Source of the DNA: Deuterostichococcus epilithicus
Lineage: Eukaryota > Chlorophyta > Trebouxiophyceae > Prasiolales > Stichococcaceae
Assembly: GCA_033439295.1 (NCBI GenBank)
Contig: JAVTLE010000023.1
Coordinates: 2,578,530 to 2,642,529 of the forward strand
DNA: 64,000 nt
Reading direction: 5' to 3'
Part shown: piece after piece, positions 16,301 to 29,515 of the stretch
Layout: each line of letters starts with the position of its first letter
Numbering within the stretch: position 1 is the first letter of the stretch
The notes under the pieces: generated by a model
What the model was told of the DNA's origin: nothing
Database searches by the model: none
The model's input: the letters and a program-made list of their open reading frames with translations, nothing else
Made by a program: the position numbers and the translations under genes

Positions 16301-19300
16301 CAGCCCCACCTTAAGCTTGTCCGGCTGATAGGCGGGCAGCGCCTTGACGGCCGCCAGCAGCACGTCCTGCTGCACGGTGGCCGCCGCGAGCGGCAGGTCC
16401 GCTGCAGTGCCGTCAGAGGGCAAGGCGGGAGGGGCGGTCAGGGCCACAGCCCCTGTGTCGGCAGATGCGACCGCAGCCAGCAGCGCGGGCAGGACCGATG
16501 CCGCAACTTGTGCCTGTGTCGGCGACTCTGCGGCAAGGCACAACACGGATGTTTCAAACACTGTCTCAGGGTTTGGAGGGGCAGCGCCCATGCGCATGCC
16601 CTTTGATGAGGGCAGCACTCGTGCATATGCTGACGCGTCACGAGTCGGGCAGCTCAGTTGGTGGAATTGCACAAGCGGCAATTGTGTCAGGGGAGCGGGA
16701 GCCGATGTGGCGACCGCGGGCATGTCTTGCGGCCAGTCAGCACACGCCTTTGGTGCAGGCGTGGCGAGTGGCCACCATCAGCAGCATGCGGGCGACCGGC
16801 GGCGCCTGCTCCAGCAGCGACGGGAGCGCCTTGCGGGCGTGCGCGTCCTCTGCCAGCCGGGCTCCCAGCGCCGTCGCAATCTCCGAGCCGATGCTGGCCT
16901 GCTGCTCCTCGTCTGCCGCTGCCCTTACGTCCGCTGCCTTCATCGACTTGAGCGCTGCGGGCAGCAAAGGCGAAGCAATTGACGAGCAGGAAGTCGGTCC
17001 TTTGTGCAGGGGCTCTTTCAAGACACTGTGCAAATCGTGATGCCAGCGAGCGAATGGCGTTCAGATGAAGCGCCATCCCACGATTGTTCAGGCTGCAAGA
17101 CTTCCTAGCGGTCGGGAGTCTGCCAAGTGCTTGATGCCACATGCGGAAGGGGCCTCAGGGTTTGCATATCTAATCCTCGGCTGCCAGAGGCAGCATCAGC
17201 AATTATTAATCTTTTGGGCATCATCGGCCGGTCGTCCGCGCTTCGCTTTCGGCAGTCGTGCTGTCTTTGGCAACATCAACCAGTTGTCGCAAGAGACAGT
17301 GACCTCAAGAGGTGTATTGTAGAACCCCTGCAAAAGGCCTGTCGGTCAAGGAGGACCCACCAGCGAAGAGCGGATGGCTGATGGTCTTGAGGGCCTTCAG
17401 GGCCGCAGCAGCCAGCTTGCCGAAGGGCACGCCTGTTGGCGCTCCGGGTACGCCTATGGGCGTCAGGAGCGCCAGCAGCAGGCCTCCAGCACGCTCGCTG
17501 TAGCCGGGGTGCTGTGCGAGGAACTCGCCTGCCAGCACCTTGATGGCCTGGAGTCACACAGCACCACGACAGTTCAGCACGGCTGGCATGCAACTGAGCG
17601 GTTGCGGAGGTGTCAGGGGCCAGCCGGGTCAGTGCCCCGCCAACGGCGCCAGCAAAGCCGTCACAGCCGGATGCAGACGCTCCCAAGCAGCAGGTGTGCC
17701 GAATTGAGCAGCGTTGCCCACGATCCGGCAGTGCCACGAGCAGCAGCCCTGCGGACCCATCGCAGACCGCTCTGAAGGCACCTTGCGGGCGTTGCCGCGG
17801 GCGGCTTTGCGCTCGCCTGCGCCCAGCGGCTTCGCGCCAAACATCACGCGCTGCAGGAGCGCCGCCAGGGCGTCGAACAGCGCCGCGGGCGGCACCAGGC
17901 GCAGGCTGTCGGGCAGTCCCAGCGCGACGGCGACCACGTCCGCGCTGACGTCCGCCAGTCGTCGCAGCAGCGCCTGCGGTTCAGGGGGTTTAAAGGTTGA
18001 TGGCAGGTGGTGTGGGGGTTTATGCATGTTGGTCCACGGGGCGGCCGAGCTGCCAGCACTGAACTGCAACAATCGTTGCGCATGCAGCCAAGTGCAGCCC
18101 GAGTGTGTGCGCCGGGCCGCCTGGGCCCCCATGCGAACAGGCTCATGGCAGTCATCGTCACCTGGACGAGGAACTCCTGCTGCCCCGCCGGGAGGGGCGC
18201 ACCCTCCTCCTGGGCCGCCCTGTCGAGCTCCCGGAGTGCCTGGGCAGAAAACGGGCCGCGGTCAGCTGCCGGCATGATGCACGACCCAGCCAATGTTGTC
18301 AGATGTGAGCACTGAGCTGAGCCTCTTCCGAGTCTGGTTTGCTTAGGCGTGCTTCTAGGTCAATGGACATATTTGCGTGGAGTGCAAAGCAGACAGGGAC
18401 AGCGCTGCTGGTGGTCGTGAGAACGAGGCCTGCAGTGCGCACCGTGATGCGCGTGGCTGCGGAGGCCGCGTCGACAGCCAGGCGCAGCGTCATCGAGTTG
18501 TTTGGCAGCGGCGCGCCGGCGCCGCCAGCCAGGCCCGCCCGCAGCAGCGGCAGCAGCCGCTGCCGGCGGTCCAAACCCGTATCCGCCGCGCTGTCGGCCA
18601 GGACTGCATTGACCGCGGCCTCCGTTGCAGCCGGGTGCTTCTTGTTCAGCACCCTGCAAGGGCAACAAGCAGGCTGTCAGGAGCTGTATGGTTGACGTGT
18701 GCAATCGCTGCAGGACAAATTCTAGGTATCGTTTGACGCATCAAGGCGCCCGTCCTGGAAAGACTGACAGACTCTAACCATTACGAATGCTGTTGCATGG
18801 CAGCACAACAGTGGCAGCAACAAGAGAGCGCTAACAAAGCCCACGGCGAGCAGCCGCCTGCTCCGCAAGCGCATCACTAGCCCTGCAAGCGATTTTGCCT
18901 GAGCATGTGGCCGAGGCTGACGGAGCGCGGCGACTCTGCGTCCTCTTCCTCCAGCGCCGAGCGCAGCAGCGCGGCCGCGCCCGCCTCCGCAGCGGCGTCG
19001 GGCAGCTGCGCGCCCTTCACCAGGCTCGCCACCAGCTCCTCGTGCGTGCCTGGGGGTGCACAAGATGAGGCGTCTGAACACGGCACCTCGCATGTTCGCA
19101 GATTGGCATTGCATGAGTGGCGCGTCCATCCATGTCAAGTCCCTGGAAGCCTCAAAGCACCGGCTGGTGCTCTGCGACCTGCCCTGCTGTGCCATGCGTG
19201 TCGGTGTCTGCCCGGTTCCGTGCGATGCAAGTGGCACCTGCGGGGGCGTGGACGCTGACGGCGGGGTGGGCGCTCGCGAGCGTTGGCAGCAGTGCCGTCA

Positions 19301-21797
19301 GCAGCGGCCCCGTCGCCACGTGTAGCTCCGCCAGCGCAGCCAGCTCGGCCGCCAGATGCGGCACCTTGACGAGGTGCTGCAGGAAGGGTGGATTGGCATC
19401 CCGTCAGTCGCGGTCTCGGCCTGAGCTGATGTGACTGCAGGGACACGCTGTCGGACGGCAGCTTTCGAAGACTGTTGCTGAATGTGGTGTGACGAGGGAA
19501 TGTCCGGGCTGTGAAACTGTCCGCAACAGCTTTTTAAAAACTGGTTTTAGTAAGGCTGACATGTCCCAGAGGCACTGCACATTCATGAAGATCGTCAGCT
19601 CCAGACCTTCAGGGCCTTGTCAGGGAAGGTCGTCAGCTGCGGCTGGCTGGCAAACAGCTGCGCCACCAGCAGCAGCACCTCCTGCATCTCTCCAGGCTGG
19701 GCATTTTTCACAATCTCCTCCAGCAGCTCTGCAGCCAGAATACAAAGCCAATCACGGGGCGGATGGCACAGCGTGCCTGCAGTCACATCAGGGTGCTGCA
19801 GGCCAGGCTGCAGTTTGTGGTTCCAAGTCAGATATACTTTGCGCCACAGAGGGGGTGGACAAAACCTGAATTTGGCAGGGTGCGTCGCCTCAGTGAATAC
19901 AAACTTGAAAGCCCATTGCGCCGCTTGCGCGGACGCGTCGTGTGATTACTTTTTCTGCATCATTGGCAACCCGTCCCTGTGTGCCTGACTGCGTCCGAAA
20001 CAACTGCTGTATGATGAGTGGCAATTGGACGTGGCAGACGGCGGTGAGACCCTCACCTGACAGCAGCGCATCTGAAAGGGTGGCGCTGGCGGCCAGCTGC
20101 GCCAGGATGATGTGTGCGGCCGCGCGCAGATCCACGCCGCCGCCCTTTGCGAGCCCCGCGCGCACGTGCGGCAGCAGCAGCGCCTTGGGAGGCACATGAG
20201 GAAGGGACTGGTCACAAGACTGGTCACAGCGCGCGGTTTGGGGAACTCGGCAGGGTGAAGGATGCGTTGCGCATCCATGTGCTGATTCCATGCACGAGTG
20301 CACGCGGATATCCTGCCGCTGACGCTTGGCCGGCTTCGAGACTCGCCCGCGTCGCCCCATTTCCCCTGGAAAAGACGTGCGCCCGAATGCAACAAAGTGC
20401 GAAAGCAGTACTGCCCGCGGACTGACACCGGGCGGCGGGGCACTCACCGCTGTGCCCTCGTCCAGCCGCTGCGGGGTGGCCTGCAGCACCTCCGCCGTCA
20501 GCACCGCGAAGAAGGCCACCTGCAGCTGTGCGCCGGCGCCGCTCGCCGCCGCGCGTCTCGCATTCTCCGCCACGAAGCGCAGCACCGCCTGTGCATGATG
20601 CAGATGCCCATGACGACGGTGGCTTCATCCCAGAAAGCCTGGGGCGACAGGTGCGATTCGGTCTGCTCCTCGGGCAAATTACCACTCGGCAGGCGTCCAA
20701 GCGCGAGCTGCTGAACTTTGCACAGCTTCAGCCAAAGTCGTACCTGGTCGTTGAGGCAGCGCTGCACGAGGGTGTGGCGTGGCAGCGGTGCGCCCGACTT
20801 CTGCATCGGCGCCAGGAAGGCCCAGATGCTGCGCTCGAGCGGCATGATCTGCACCAGCCGCACGAACTGGTGCGTCTCATGGTAGACTAGCGCCGAGCCC
20901 ATAAGCGCCTCCTGGTTGTGCTCGTGCACGCTGCGGCACACAGGCACAGGGCATTGGTGTCAGCGATCTGCCCCTCCCCTCACATGGTGGCCGTAAAACA
21001 CCGTGATTAGTTGAGCCCGGAGAGCCAGCAGCCTCAACCTTGAAGCCTGCACTGGTTAGCTGGTTGGAGAGTGACCAGCTCTGCTCCTGCTTCAAGACGA
21101 AAGACGCTCGAACAGCAGGCGGCTGGCCCCAGACGCGCTTGTAAACCTGGAAAGCTGGGCAGCCGCCGGCCAAAGCAGGATGCTCACCCAGCCGCAGCAC
21201 TGCGCTTCCAAAGTTTCAAAGGCCAGTAAGTGCAGGTTGGGCAACTAGACGAGTCAAGGAGATTCGCACCTGAGGCGGCGCACAAGAAACTCCAGCGCCT
21301 GCATGGCCTCCGGCAGCAGGAAATAATCCGCCAGGAGCACCAGGAAGGCGGCGACCGAGGCGTCCAGCTTGCGGTTCGCCTCGGGTGTTTTGGCATCGCG
21401 GTCCAGCTCCGCCGCCGCCTGCCCGAAGAGCGTGCCGGCGAAGGGCTCGAAGCGGGAGTCCTTCCCGCACAGCTCCTGGAAGCCTGCGCGTCAAAAATGG
21501 GGCGAGTGGCTCGCAAGCCGGCCACCCGATCGTGTTCATAATCATTCATATGACATCGCATCGATCGTATCTTGCCCCTCTCCAGGTCGGGTCCTCCCTA
21601 CTGCACCTGCACATGTGCAGCCGGCAGCCATGCATCGCCAAATTACCTCGCAGGCCCAGCTGGTAGATCGCATGAGCATCGAGCTCGGCGGCCTCCTGTG
21701 GTGAGAAGAGCAGCGAAGGTTTGCCGCGCCGCACGACGGGGGCCCTGACGCCCACGGCCTGCCGGGCCCTCGAAAGCTGTGCATGCAGGCTCGACAT
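7307..21797 (-). CDS. UTP10: UTP10/HEATR1, U3 snoRNP HEAT-repeat protein, many exons
   Basis: This large HEAT-repeat scaffold of the small-subunit processome is needed for 18S pre-rRNA processing and rDNA transcription in the nucleolus. The first exon (21647-21797) carries the family N-terminal signature KPSLLFSPQEAAELDAHAIY. The next (about 21276-21483) carries FEPFAGTLFG and DYFLLPEAMQALEFLVRRLR, and another near 20750-20930 carries VYHETHQFVRLVQIMPL, all typical of the UTP10 N-terminal domain. The middle (about 9900-20500) is Ala/Leu-rich helical sequence in many exons, as expected of HEAT repeats. The BP28CT region appears as SLVRTLPKFLSPYLPAMLEH (about 9890-9960) and FAHDSVGFLDEGRFQRLLPA (about 7940-8005). 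The final exon ends EEYGLLLPEALPFLAELLED and DQYLKA before the stop at 7307-7309. The 14.5 kb span suits a protein near 2,000 residues. I did not join every exon, so a split into two genes is possible but unlikely. Six N positions lie within the locus. Confidence 0.88.
13942..14063. repeat. Imperfect tandem repeat, unit about 50-52 bp, about 2.4 copies
   Basis: Copies begin at 13942, 13994 and 14044 (the last truncated). Each starts AAGCACTG and the first two contain GTGAGGCACACCTGAC. The repeat lies in apparently non-coding sequence between recognisable UTP10 exons. It looks like local minisatellite expansion. Confidence 0.75.
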
Positions 21798-22366
21798 GGC
21801 GGTGCCTCTGCAGGCGCAGCTATCACAAGACTACATGGTCCAGCGTGTTCATTGCGGTCAAGACTCCACGCATGCTCGGAAATAGATGGAAAGGGGGCGC
21901 CATCGCGGCTTGCGGAATGCGTGTCGGCGACCAGCGCTGCAGGGGGGCAAATTGCATTCCCAAATTGTACAGCTTGTGTGGTTGCAGCGCACTTCAATCT
22001 TGCACATAACATACTTTCGATACCTTCATGCGTATATGCAGACACACGGCCGCTTTCAGAGCCAACACAACAACAAGGCATTGAAGAAACTTCCTCTGAG
22101 CGCCGCGGCGGTTTCCCTCAGCTTGCCGCTCATCTTGAAGCTGGCGCAGTGTGGGTCATGTCCGGGGCATAATCAAGCCGCAGCACTCTGTCTGACGTCG
22201 TTTCGTCGAGCATTGCAGCCACGCAATGGCAGCCATGCAGCATGCGGAGCATGATTCCGGCGTGCCGGCCATTGCACAACAGGTGGTCATGCGCAGATAC
22301 ACCCTCTTAATGTACCACTCAAGGCCGGCTAAACCTTCCCGTCGATGTCTGACGCACGTGTTGCAA
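21798..22366. promoter_or_regulatory. Divergent spacer between UTP10 and deoxyhypusine synthase
   Basis: A 569-bp spacer separates the two start codons and must hold both promoters. Both products serve ribosome assembly or translation, so shared control is plausible but inferred. I saw no telo-box, TATA box or strong palindrome. Part of the DHS 5' leader, possibly with an intron, may lie at 22226-22366, where the frame stays open upstream of the chosen ATG. Confidence 0.45.
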
Positions 22367-24540
<2,174 letters not shown>

Positions 24541-25064
24541 GATTTACATTGTAGGTGTCGGACGTTAACATTCTGCTCCGCATTCTCGCATTGCCGCCGC
24601 GCAGGAGGGAAACAGGTTCTTATAGCTGCATAGGTACTGCTGAGATCCCGAGCAGTCGGACAGGAATGTGCAGGACGTCGAAATGTGGTTTCAAGAGGAA
24701 TGCGCATGGCCTGCGAGAACCTTCAGCTTGAAGTCTTCACATGAAACAGGGCAAGAGGAACTGCGCATTGCTGCCAGGTGCCTTTGTTTGGCATCAAGAG
24801 GACGTCCTGTCCAGAAAACACATCCAATAGCTGTGCACGAATCGAAGTCGACAACTAAAACCAGATGACAAGCCTGTAAAAATGAGTGACGGGCGTCCAC
24901 TGTGAGTGGCAGAATGGAACAACCATGACGGGTCCTGCACTGGCAAGCATGCTTCGAGGCGCAGCCTCCTAGCGGCGAGCTCTGAGTGATCCGACGAATG
25001 CCCACCACAGTATGGGCGTTGGCTGCGCTGCTGCTGGAAGCCCGTGCGCCGCTGCTGGTGGGGT
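24541..25064. other. Convergent spacer between DHS and the RVE-like MYB
   Basis: This should hold two 3' untranslated regions. A TGTAA followed by AAAA lies at 24875-24879 on the plus strand, 335 nt after the DHS stop, and could be its polyadenylation signal. A minus-strand TGTAA occurs near 24544, about 520 nt past the MYB stop. No gene is seen. Confidence 0.4.
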
Positions 25065-26757
25065 TCACTTGCGGGGCCGCGACCGGTGCGACCGCTGCTG
25101 CTGTGGCGGACTAGGCGGCGCCTGGGCCGACCTTTGCTGCTCTGCCCGGTGCGGCGGCGCAGCGACCCACTGCAGCGGCTGCAGCTGCGGCAGCGTTGCC
25201 GCCGTCTCCGGCCGCTGGTTGCGGACCGCCTCGCGCAGGTTGGCCGTTAGGTGCCCCAGCATCAGCAGCAACGGCTCCCTGGCAGGGCGCACACTTTAGG
25301 GTGAGACGCAGCGAGGGCTGTGCTGCATGGACGACATAACACCGGAGATGATGCTCCCAACAGAGAGGTTATGCGCAAAGATGGAGGGGCGACCAGTACA
25401 ATCAACACAGTTCATTCGGCTGCAATGTGCTGTTGTGATGGCTCACGGCTGACAGCCGGAAGGCCCACCTCTGTTCCGCCGGCAGGTGCTCGATGGTGGA
25501 CAGCTGGTCTGGGACTGTGACTGCACTGTCGAACATCGAACCCACGATCGCGTACAGCTTGCTGAAGTTGGCGTCCGCCTCTGCCTGCGACGCGCTCGCC
25601 GCGAAAGCTGCCACGGACCCCTAGGCACCGACATCGAAGGTCACACATTGGCGCTGCAGAATGTCACGAGATTAGCTTGAGGTCGCGGTCGGGTCTCAGC
25701 TTGACGCGAAGTCGCCAAGCGCTCACCAAGGTGCAGCTGTGGTTTGTGGTCAAGTGCCTGTGCTGCAACCTCCATTTGCAGCAGCATCGTGGAGAGGATG
25801 TTGGTGGACAGTCACTCACCGAAGCTGATGCCTGCTGTTCTGCATCCTCCGCATCTACCACATCTTCTGTGTTGTCTGACGCCTGCGCCGCTGCCTGTGA
25901 TGCCGCTGCAGTGGCTGCTGATTGCCCTGCAGTACAAGCAACCACTGAGGAGTGACCGCCTGACACAAGAAATGCTGTGGTCCTGCCACGTATCCTCCTG
26001 CTGACCTTGTTCTCGGTACAACCCACGAAGATCGCGCATCCAAGGCAAGGCCCACCTCGCTGAGACTTCCTGGCCTTGGCTGCCGGCGCCTGCTGGTGCT
26101 CAACCCTCGCCTGTACCGGGTAGGGCCGTGATGCCCGCTGCAGATCACGACACATGTCTCAATTGTGAACGCCACCAAACTATGTCACACTGATGCGTCG
26201 ACCACGATCGTGTTAGATGCAGTGCCCGGCAGCTGCCGGAGGAACCTGCAGCGCACCTTTTTCGGCCGGGGCGGCGGAATCTCGTCCTGGTGGCCCTCCT
26301 TTTCCAGCCTCAGGAAATACTTCTGAGCATGGCTGCGGACCTGCCAGATGCACCCAAATGCTCGTCAAGCCGTGTCTGCAGCAGACGTGCCGAGGAGCCA
26401 AACCGCCCTCCGCAGACTGCGCATGACCCAGCACGAAGCTGCCATTGCGCTCACCTGCGCCACTGTGCGCGTGCCGATGTCCTGCACAATTTCCTTCCAG
26501 TTGCGGCCTGCAAGGGAGGAGTGATGCACGGACGCGTTTACTTGCTATTTCATTGCCTTGCAGTCGGTCAATGTGAGCCAGATTGCAAGCAAACTCAGCC
26601 GCAGATGTGGCTACACCGCCACTGGCGCACCTCGCTTGTGCAGCGCCTCGACGAATGCCGCATGCTCCTCATCCGTCCATTTTTCCCGGGCCTTTGAAAT
26701 TGTGTACGTCTTCCTCTGCGGTATCCTTGGCGAGGCGTCTGCGGCCTCCGAGCCCAT
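25065..26757 (-). CDS. REVEILLE 4/6/8-like SHAQKYF MYB transcription factor with LCL domain
   Basis: This is a single-MYB-repeat DNA-binding protein of the CCA1/LHY/REVEILLE family, which in plants binds the evening element and drives circadian outputs. Exon 1 (26631-26757) encodes MGSEAADASPRIPQRK and the start of the MYB repeat (SKAREKWTDEEHAAFVEALH). Exon 2 (26455-26507) encodes NWKEIVQDIGTRTVAQ. Exon 3 (26257-26340) encodes VRSHAQKYFLRLEKEG and the RVE tail EIPPPRPKK. Exon 4 begins at 26137 with RASRPYPVQ, matching the plant R-x-HPYPQ segment. An Ala/Gln-rich acidic exon follows at about 25820-25950. The last two coding exons encode the LCL-type domain: NFSKLYAIVGSMFD, then LSTIEHLPAEQR, then EPLLLMLGHLTANLREAV. 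The stop is at 25065-25067 after SRPRK. Borders of the middle exons are less certain. The family call is firm, but a clock role is inferred. Confidence 0.9.
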
Positions 26758-27439
26758 GTGCTAACGTTGTATCTGGGCTGGCTGTCACACTCCCGCGCGG
26801 AGCCTCGCCTCTTCGGTGTGACAGTCCTATCCACTCTGGTTGTTCCGGACGATAGATGGAAGGTCGGCGTCAGCAATGCGCACGATCAACACCACAGTTG
26901 TGTAGGCAGGAGCTTGTTTGCCTTCGACAAAAGCCCCGCGCGGCTGATACTCAGCCGCCCGGGGCTGCAGGGGATGCGTGCGAAAGCCCCAGGCAGTCTA
27001 TGCAATTAGGAATGTGATCTTGAGCTGCGTGCTGCCTGCTGCGATGCTGCCCAACCGCCGATTTGGCCGGGATTTTCAGAGCGGGACCGTCAACTCAGCT
27101 TCGCAGCTTCGGCACGGTTTACAAACCACTCAGCCCTTGCAGCAACGCTCAGTTTTAGCTGCGGAGTCACCATGATGGCAGTCGAATCTGACCGTTAGGG
27201 AGCAGCGCGTCGCTGCCGGCCTCGATGCCAATCCTGATGACCAACCATGCTTCAAAGTTGGGTTAGACCGCAGCAGTCCAGTCTCCCAGTAGCTCGAACT
27301 GTTTCACTCACAGAACCATAGTCGGCTCTGCTATGTTTTCGACAGCCACAGGCCGGCAGGTGCCTGGCAAATCCGGAAACAACAGCTAGCCACTTCCTCC
27401 GCACGGCTGTGCCGCCGAACATGTGGCTGCGAGGTCAGC
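26758..27439. promoter_or_regulatory. Divergent spacer between the RVE-like MYB and the TFIIB-family gene
   Basis: This 682-bp spacer between start codons should contain both promoters and leaders. Its only strong feature is the hairpin-forming inverted repeat at 26932-26966, listed separately. I saw no evening element (AAAATATCT) and no coding signal. Confidence 0.45.
26932..26966. repeat. Inverted repeat: 16-bp arms, one mismatch, 3-base loop
   Basis: Left arm 26932-26947 reads AGCCCCGCGCGGCTGA and right arm 26951-26966 reads TCAGCCGCCCGGGGCT, with TAC between them. The arms are complementary except at one C/C position. The hairpin would be very stable in RNA or extruded DNA. It lies 175 bp from the MYB start and 473 bp from the TFIIB-family start, so it could be in a 5' leader or promoter. 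Confidence 0.85.
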
Positions 27440-29515
27440 ATGAGCGGCACCGATAGTTCGGCCGGCAAGAACTCCTCGGATTGTCCGAAGTGTGGCAGCG
27501 GCAACGTCGAGCTCGATTCGGTGCAGGTGCTACCGCATTTCTGCCGCCGTGGTACCTGACGCGGTACCTGAAGCTGCAGCTCGCTATTGCATGTAACATT
27601 TGTTGGCTCCATGAGTTCCGCCTTCGTGAAGCAGCCGTGCAGCTCTGGGCACGACGTCATCATTTATGCGGTGAGCGCGGCATGCAGGCGTTGACGTTCT
27701 GCCTGGACTGCGGCTACGTGCTCGCGCATGAGCACCTGGAAGCCCGGGTGCTGTTTGAGGACGACGGGCAGCACACCGGCGTGCGTGTTGGCCGCGACGA
27801 CGATGGCACCAGCGCAGGTGGAGCGACAGCACATTGCTTGGCATGCCTATGTGCAAGAAGAACAGCGCAGCCATGACAGCCACGACGGCACATGCGCCAA
27901 AACATGCACCAGAACTGTTGACCCTGAAGTGATGCAGCCCAGCCGCCGGCAGGCGGTCTGCCCCACCTCACTCCGCTCCGACGCCACGGCCTTCCATGCA
28001 TCGCAGCCATCAGCGGGGTGGCGGCGGGCGCCAGGGGCCCTGACCGCGTGGGGCTCAAGGCGTCGCGGGCGCGGGTGCTGAAGCGCGTGCGGGCGCTGTG
28101 CGGCAGCATGGGCCTGCCGCCGGGCGCCCAGGCGGATGCGCTCGGCCTGGCGGAGCAGCTGCTGGCCAAGCTGTACGGGCGTGGCGACCTGCGCGTCGGC
28201 AGCTGCGACAAGGTGGGCGGGAGCCGCCAGCCCTTGGCACCAGCCGTGAGGTTTCTTAGGCAAGCCGGATGCTGCTGGACTCGGGAGAAGTCGTCGCGCC
28301 TTGCACGCTAGCAACGGGGCATCTTGAAGAGACGCTGTGCGCCGGCTTTGGTCTCAACCGCCGGAAGGAGTGACTGCCTGTCAGGGGCTCTCATCCACTT
28401 TGCTGCAGCTGGCCGCGGCGGCACTGTACATCGCGGCGCGGCTGGCGCGGCTGCCGCTGACAGCGGTGGACGTCGCGGTGGCCATCCGGGCCAGCACAAA
28501 GGCCTTTGGGCGGGCCTTCCGCGCCGCCGTCGCGGCGCTGGACGTGTCGCTGCCGGCCACGCCGCCCGACGTCTTCCTGCGCGCCGGCGCGCAGCAGCTG
28601 TGCCGCGACGAGGTGGTCCAGGTGAGCCCCGAGGCGGCGCCGCTGCAGAGCACCCCGTCCATGTGCAATGTATGCATGCGACAGCACAGCGACAGCACCC
28701 ATGGCATGGCGGACCCTGCGCTCAGCCGGTGAACAGCGTGCCGAAAGCCTTCACATGTATAGGTACATTGCTTGGCCATACTTGGATGGCTGGTCCCTCG
28801 GCAGGCCAATGTCGAACGGGATGCCATCATGCTCGAGGCGTGGCTCGGCAGGCAGGTGCACGTCTCCCCGCTGATCAACTGCGCGGGGGCGCTGACCATT
28901 GCGCTGGAGGCACACGGGGTGAGTGATCATGGTCATCACTCACTGCTGCTCGGCGACTACATGCTGTTTCAGAAACTGGGCTGTTGCGTCCTTTGCGGAT
29001 TGTCGATGGCACGGGTGGCGCAGGTGACCCACCGTTCCTGATGGGCCAAGCGGCTAATCGCACGCATGCTGAAGCAGCGCCTGTGCAATGCTGTGCGGTC
29101 GGGCATCATCAAACGGGTCAAATCCGCATTCATTGCAGGCGAAGGCGAAAAGGGTCAGCTCGGTGCTGCACGTGTCGGAGAGGCACCTGAAGCACTATGT
29201 GTACAAGGTCAGGCTCAGCCTGATGGAGGCAGCACAGGTAGGGGCTTGCTTTGTGTGACGCTATGCCTTGGGCGCTGCTATGGACCACCATGGCAAACCG
29301 AAGTGAACATCGGGAGCATATTTGCTGAGCCTCATGAGCAGTCGGGCTGGGGCAACAGCATTGGAGCAGGATGGCTGATCCGAGGGTGCTGATACGCGCA
29401 GGCACTGCCGTGGGCAACCAGCATAAGCACCCGCAATGTGGCGCTGCATCTGGAGACCATTCTGAAGGTCACCCGGCTGAAGCAGCAGGACGCCGGACAC
29501 GATCCTGGCACGTAG
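27440..29515 (+). CDS. TFIIB-family transcription factor, BRF2/PTF2-like
   Basis: The protein has a zinc ribbon followed by cyclin-fold repeats, the plan of TFIIB-family factors that recruit RNA polymerases. Exon 1 (27440-27526) encodes the first half of the ribbon, CPKCGSGNVELDSVQ. Exon 2, from 27688, continues ALTFCLDCGYVLAHEHLEAR, giving CX2C...CX2C. Cyclin-like sequence follows: SRARVLKRVRALCGSMGLPP (about 28055-28115), LAAAALYIAARLARLPLTAV with STKAFGRAFRAAVAALDVSL (about 28406-28550), and EAWLGRQVHVSPLINCAGAL (about 28835-28900). Later exons near 29045-29250 and 29401-29515 complete a helical C terminus ending DAGHDPGT. The order and spacing resemble human BRF2 and plant PTF2/BRP5 more than TFIIB or BRF1, because the first repeat is short and divergent. 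The ATG gives MSGTDSSAGKNSSD directly before the ribbon. The family is firm; the subclass and polymerase partner are inferred. Confidence 0.78.

Noticed and set aside
22226-22366. Upstream in-frame start for deoxyhypusine synthase
   Set aside because: It would add 47 residues unlike any family member. The ATG at 22367 fits the conserved N terminus.
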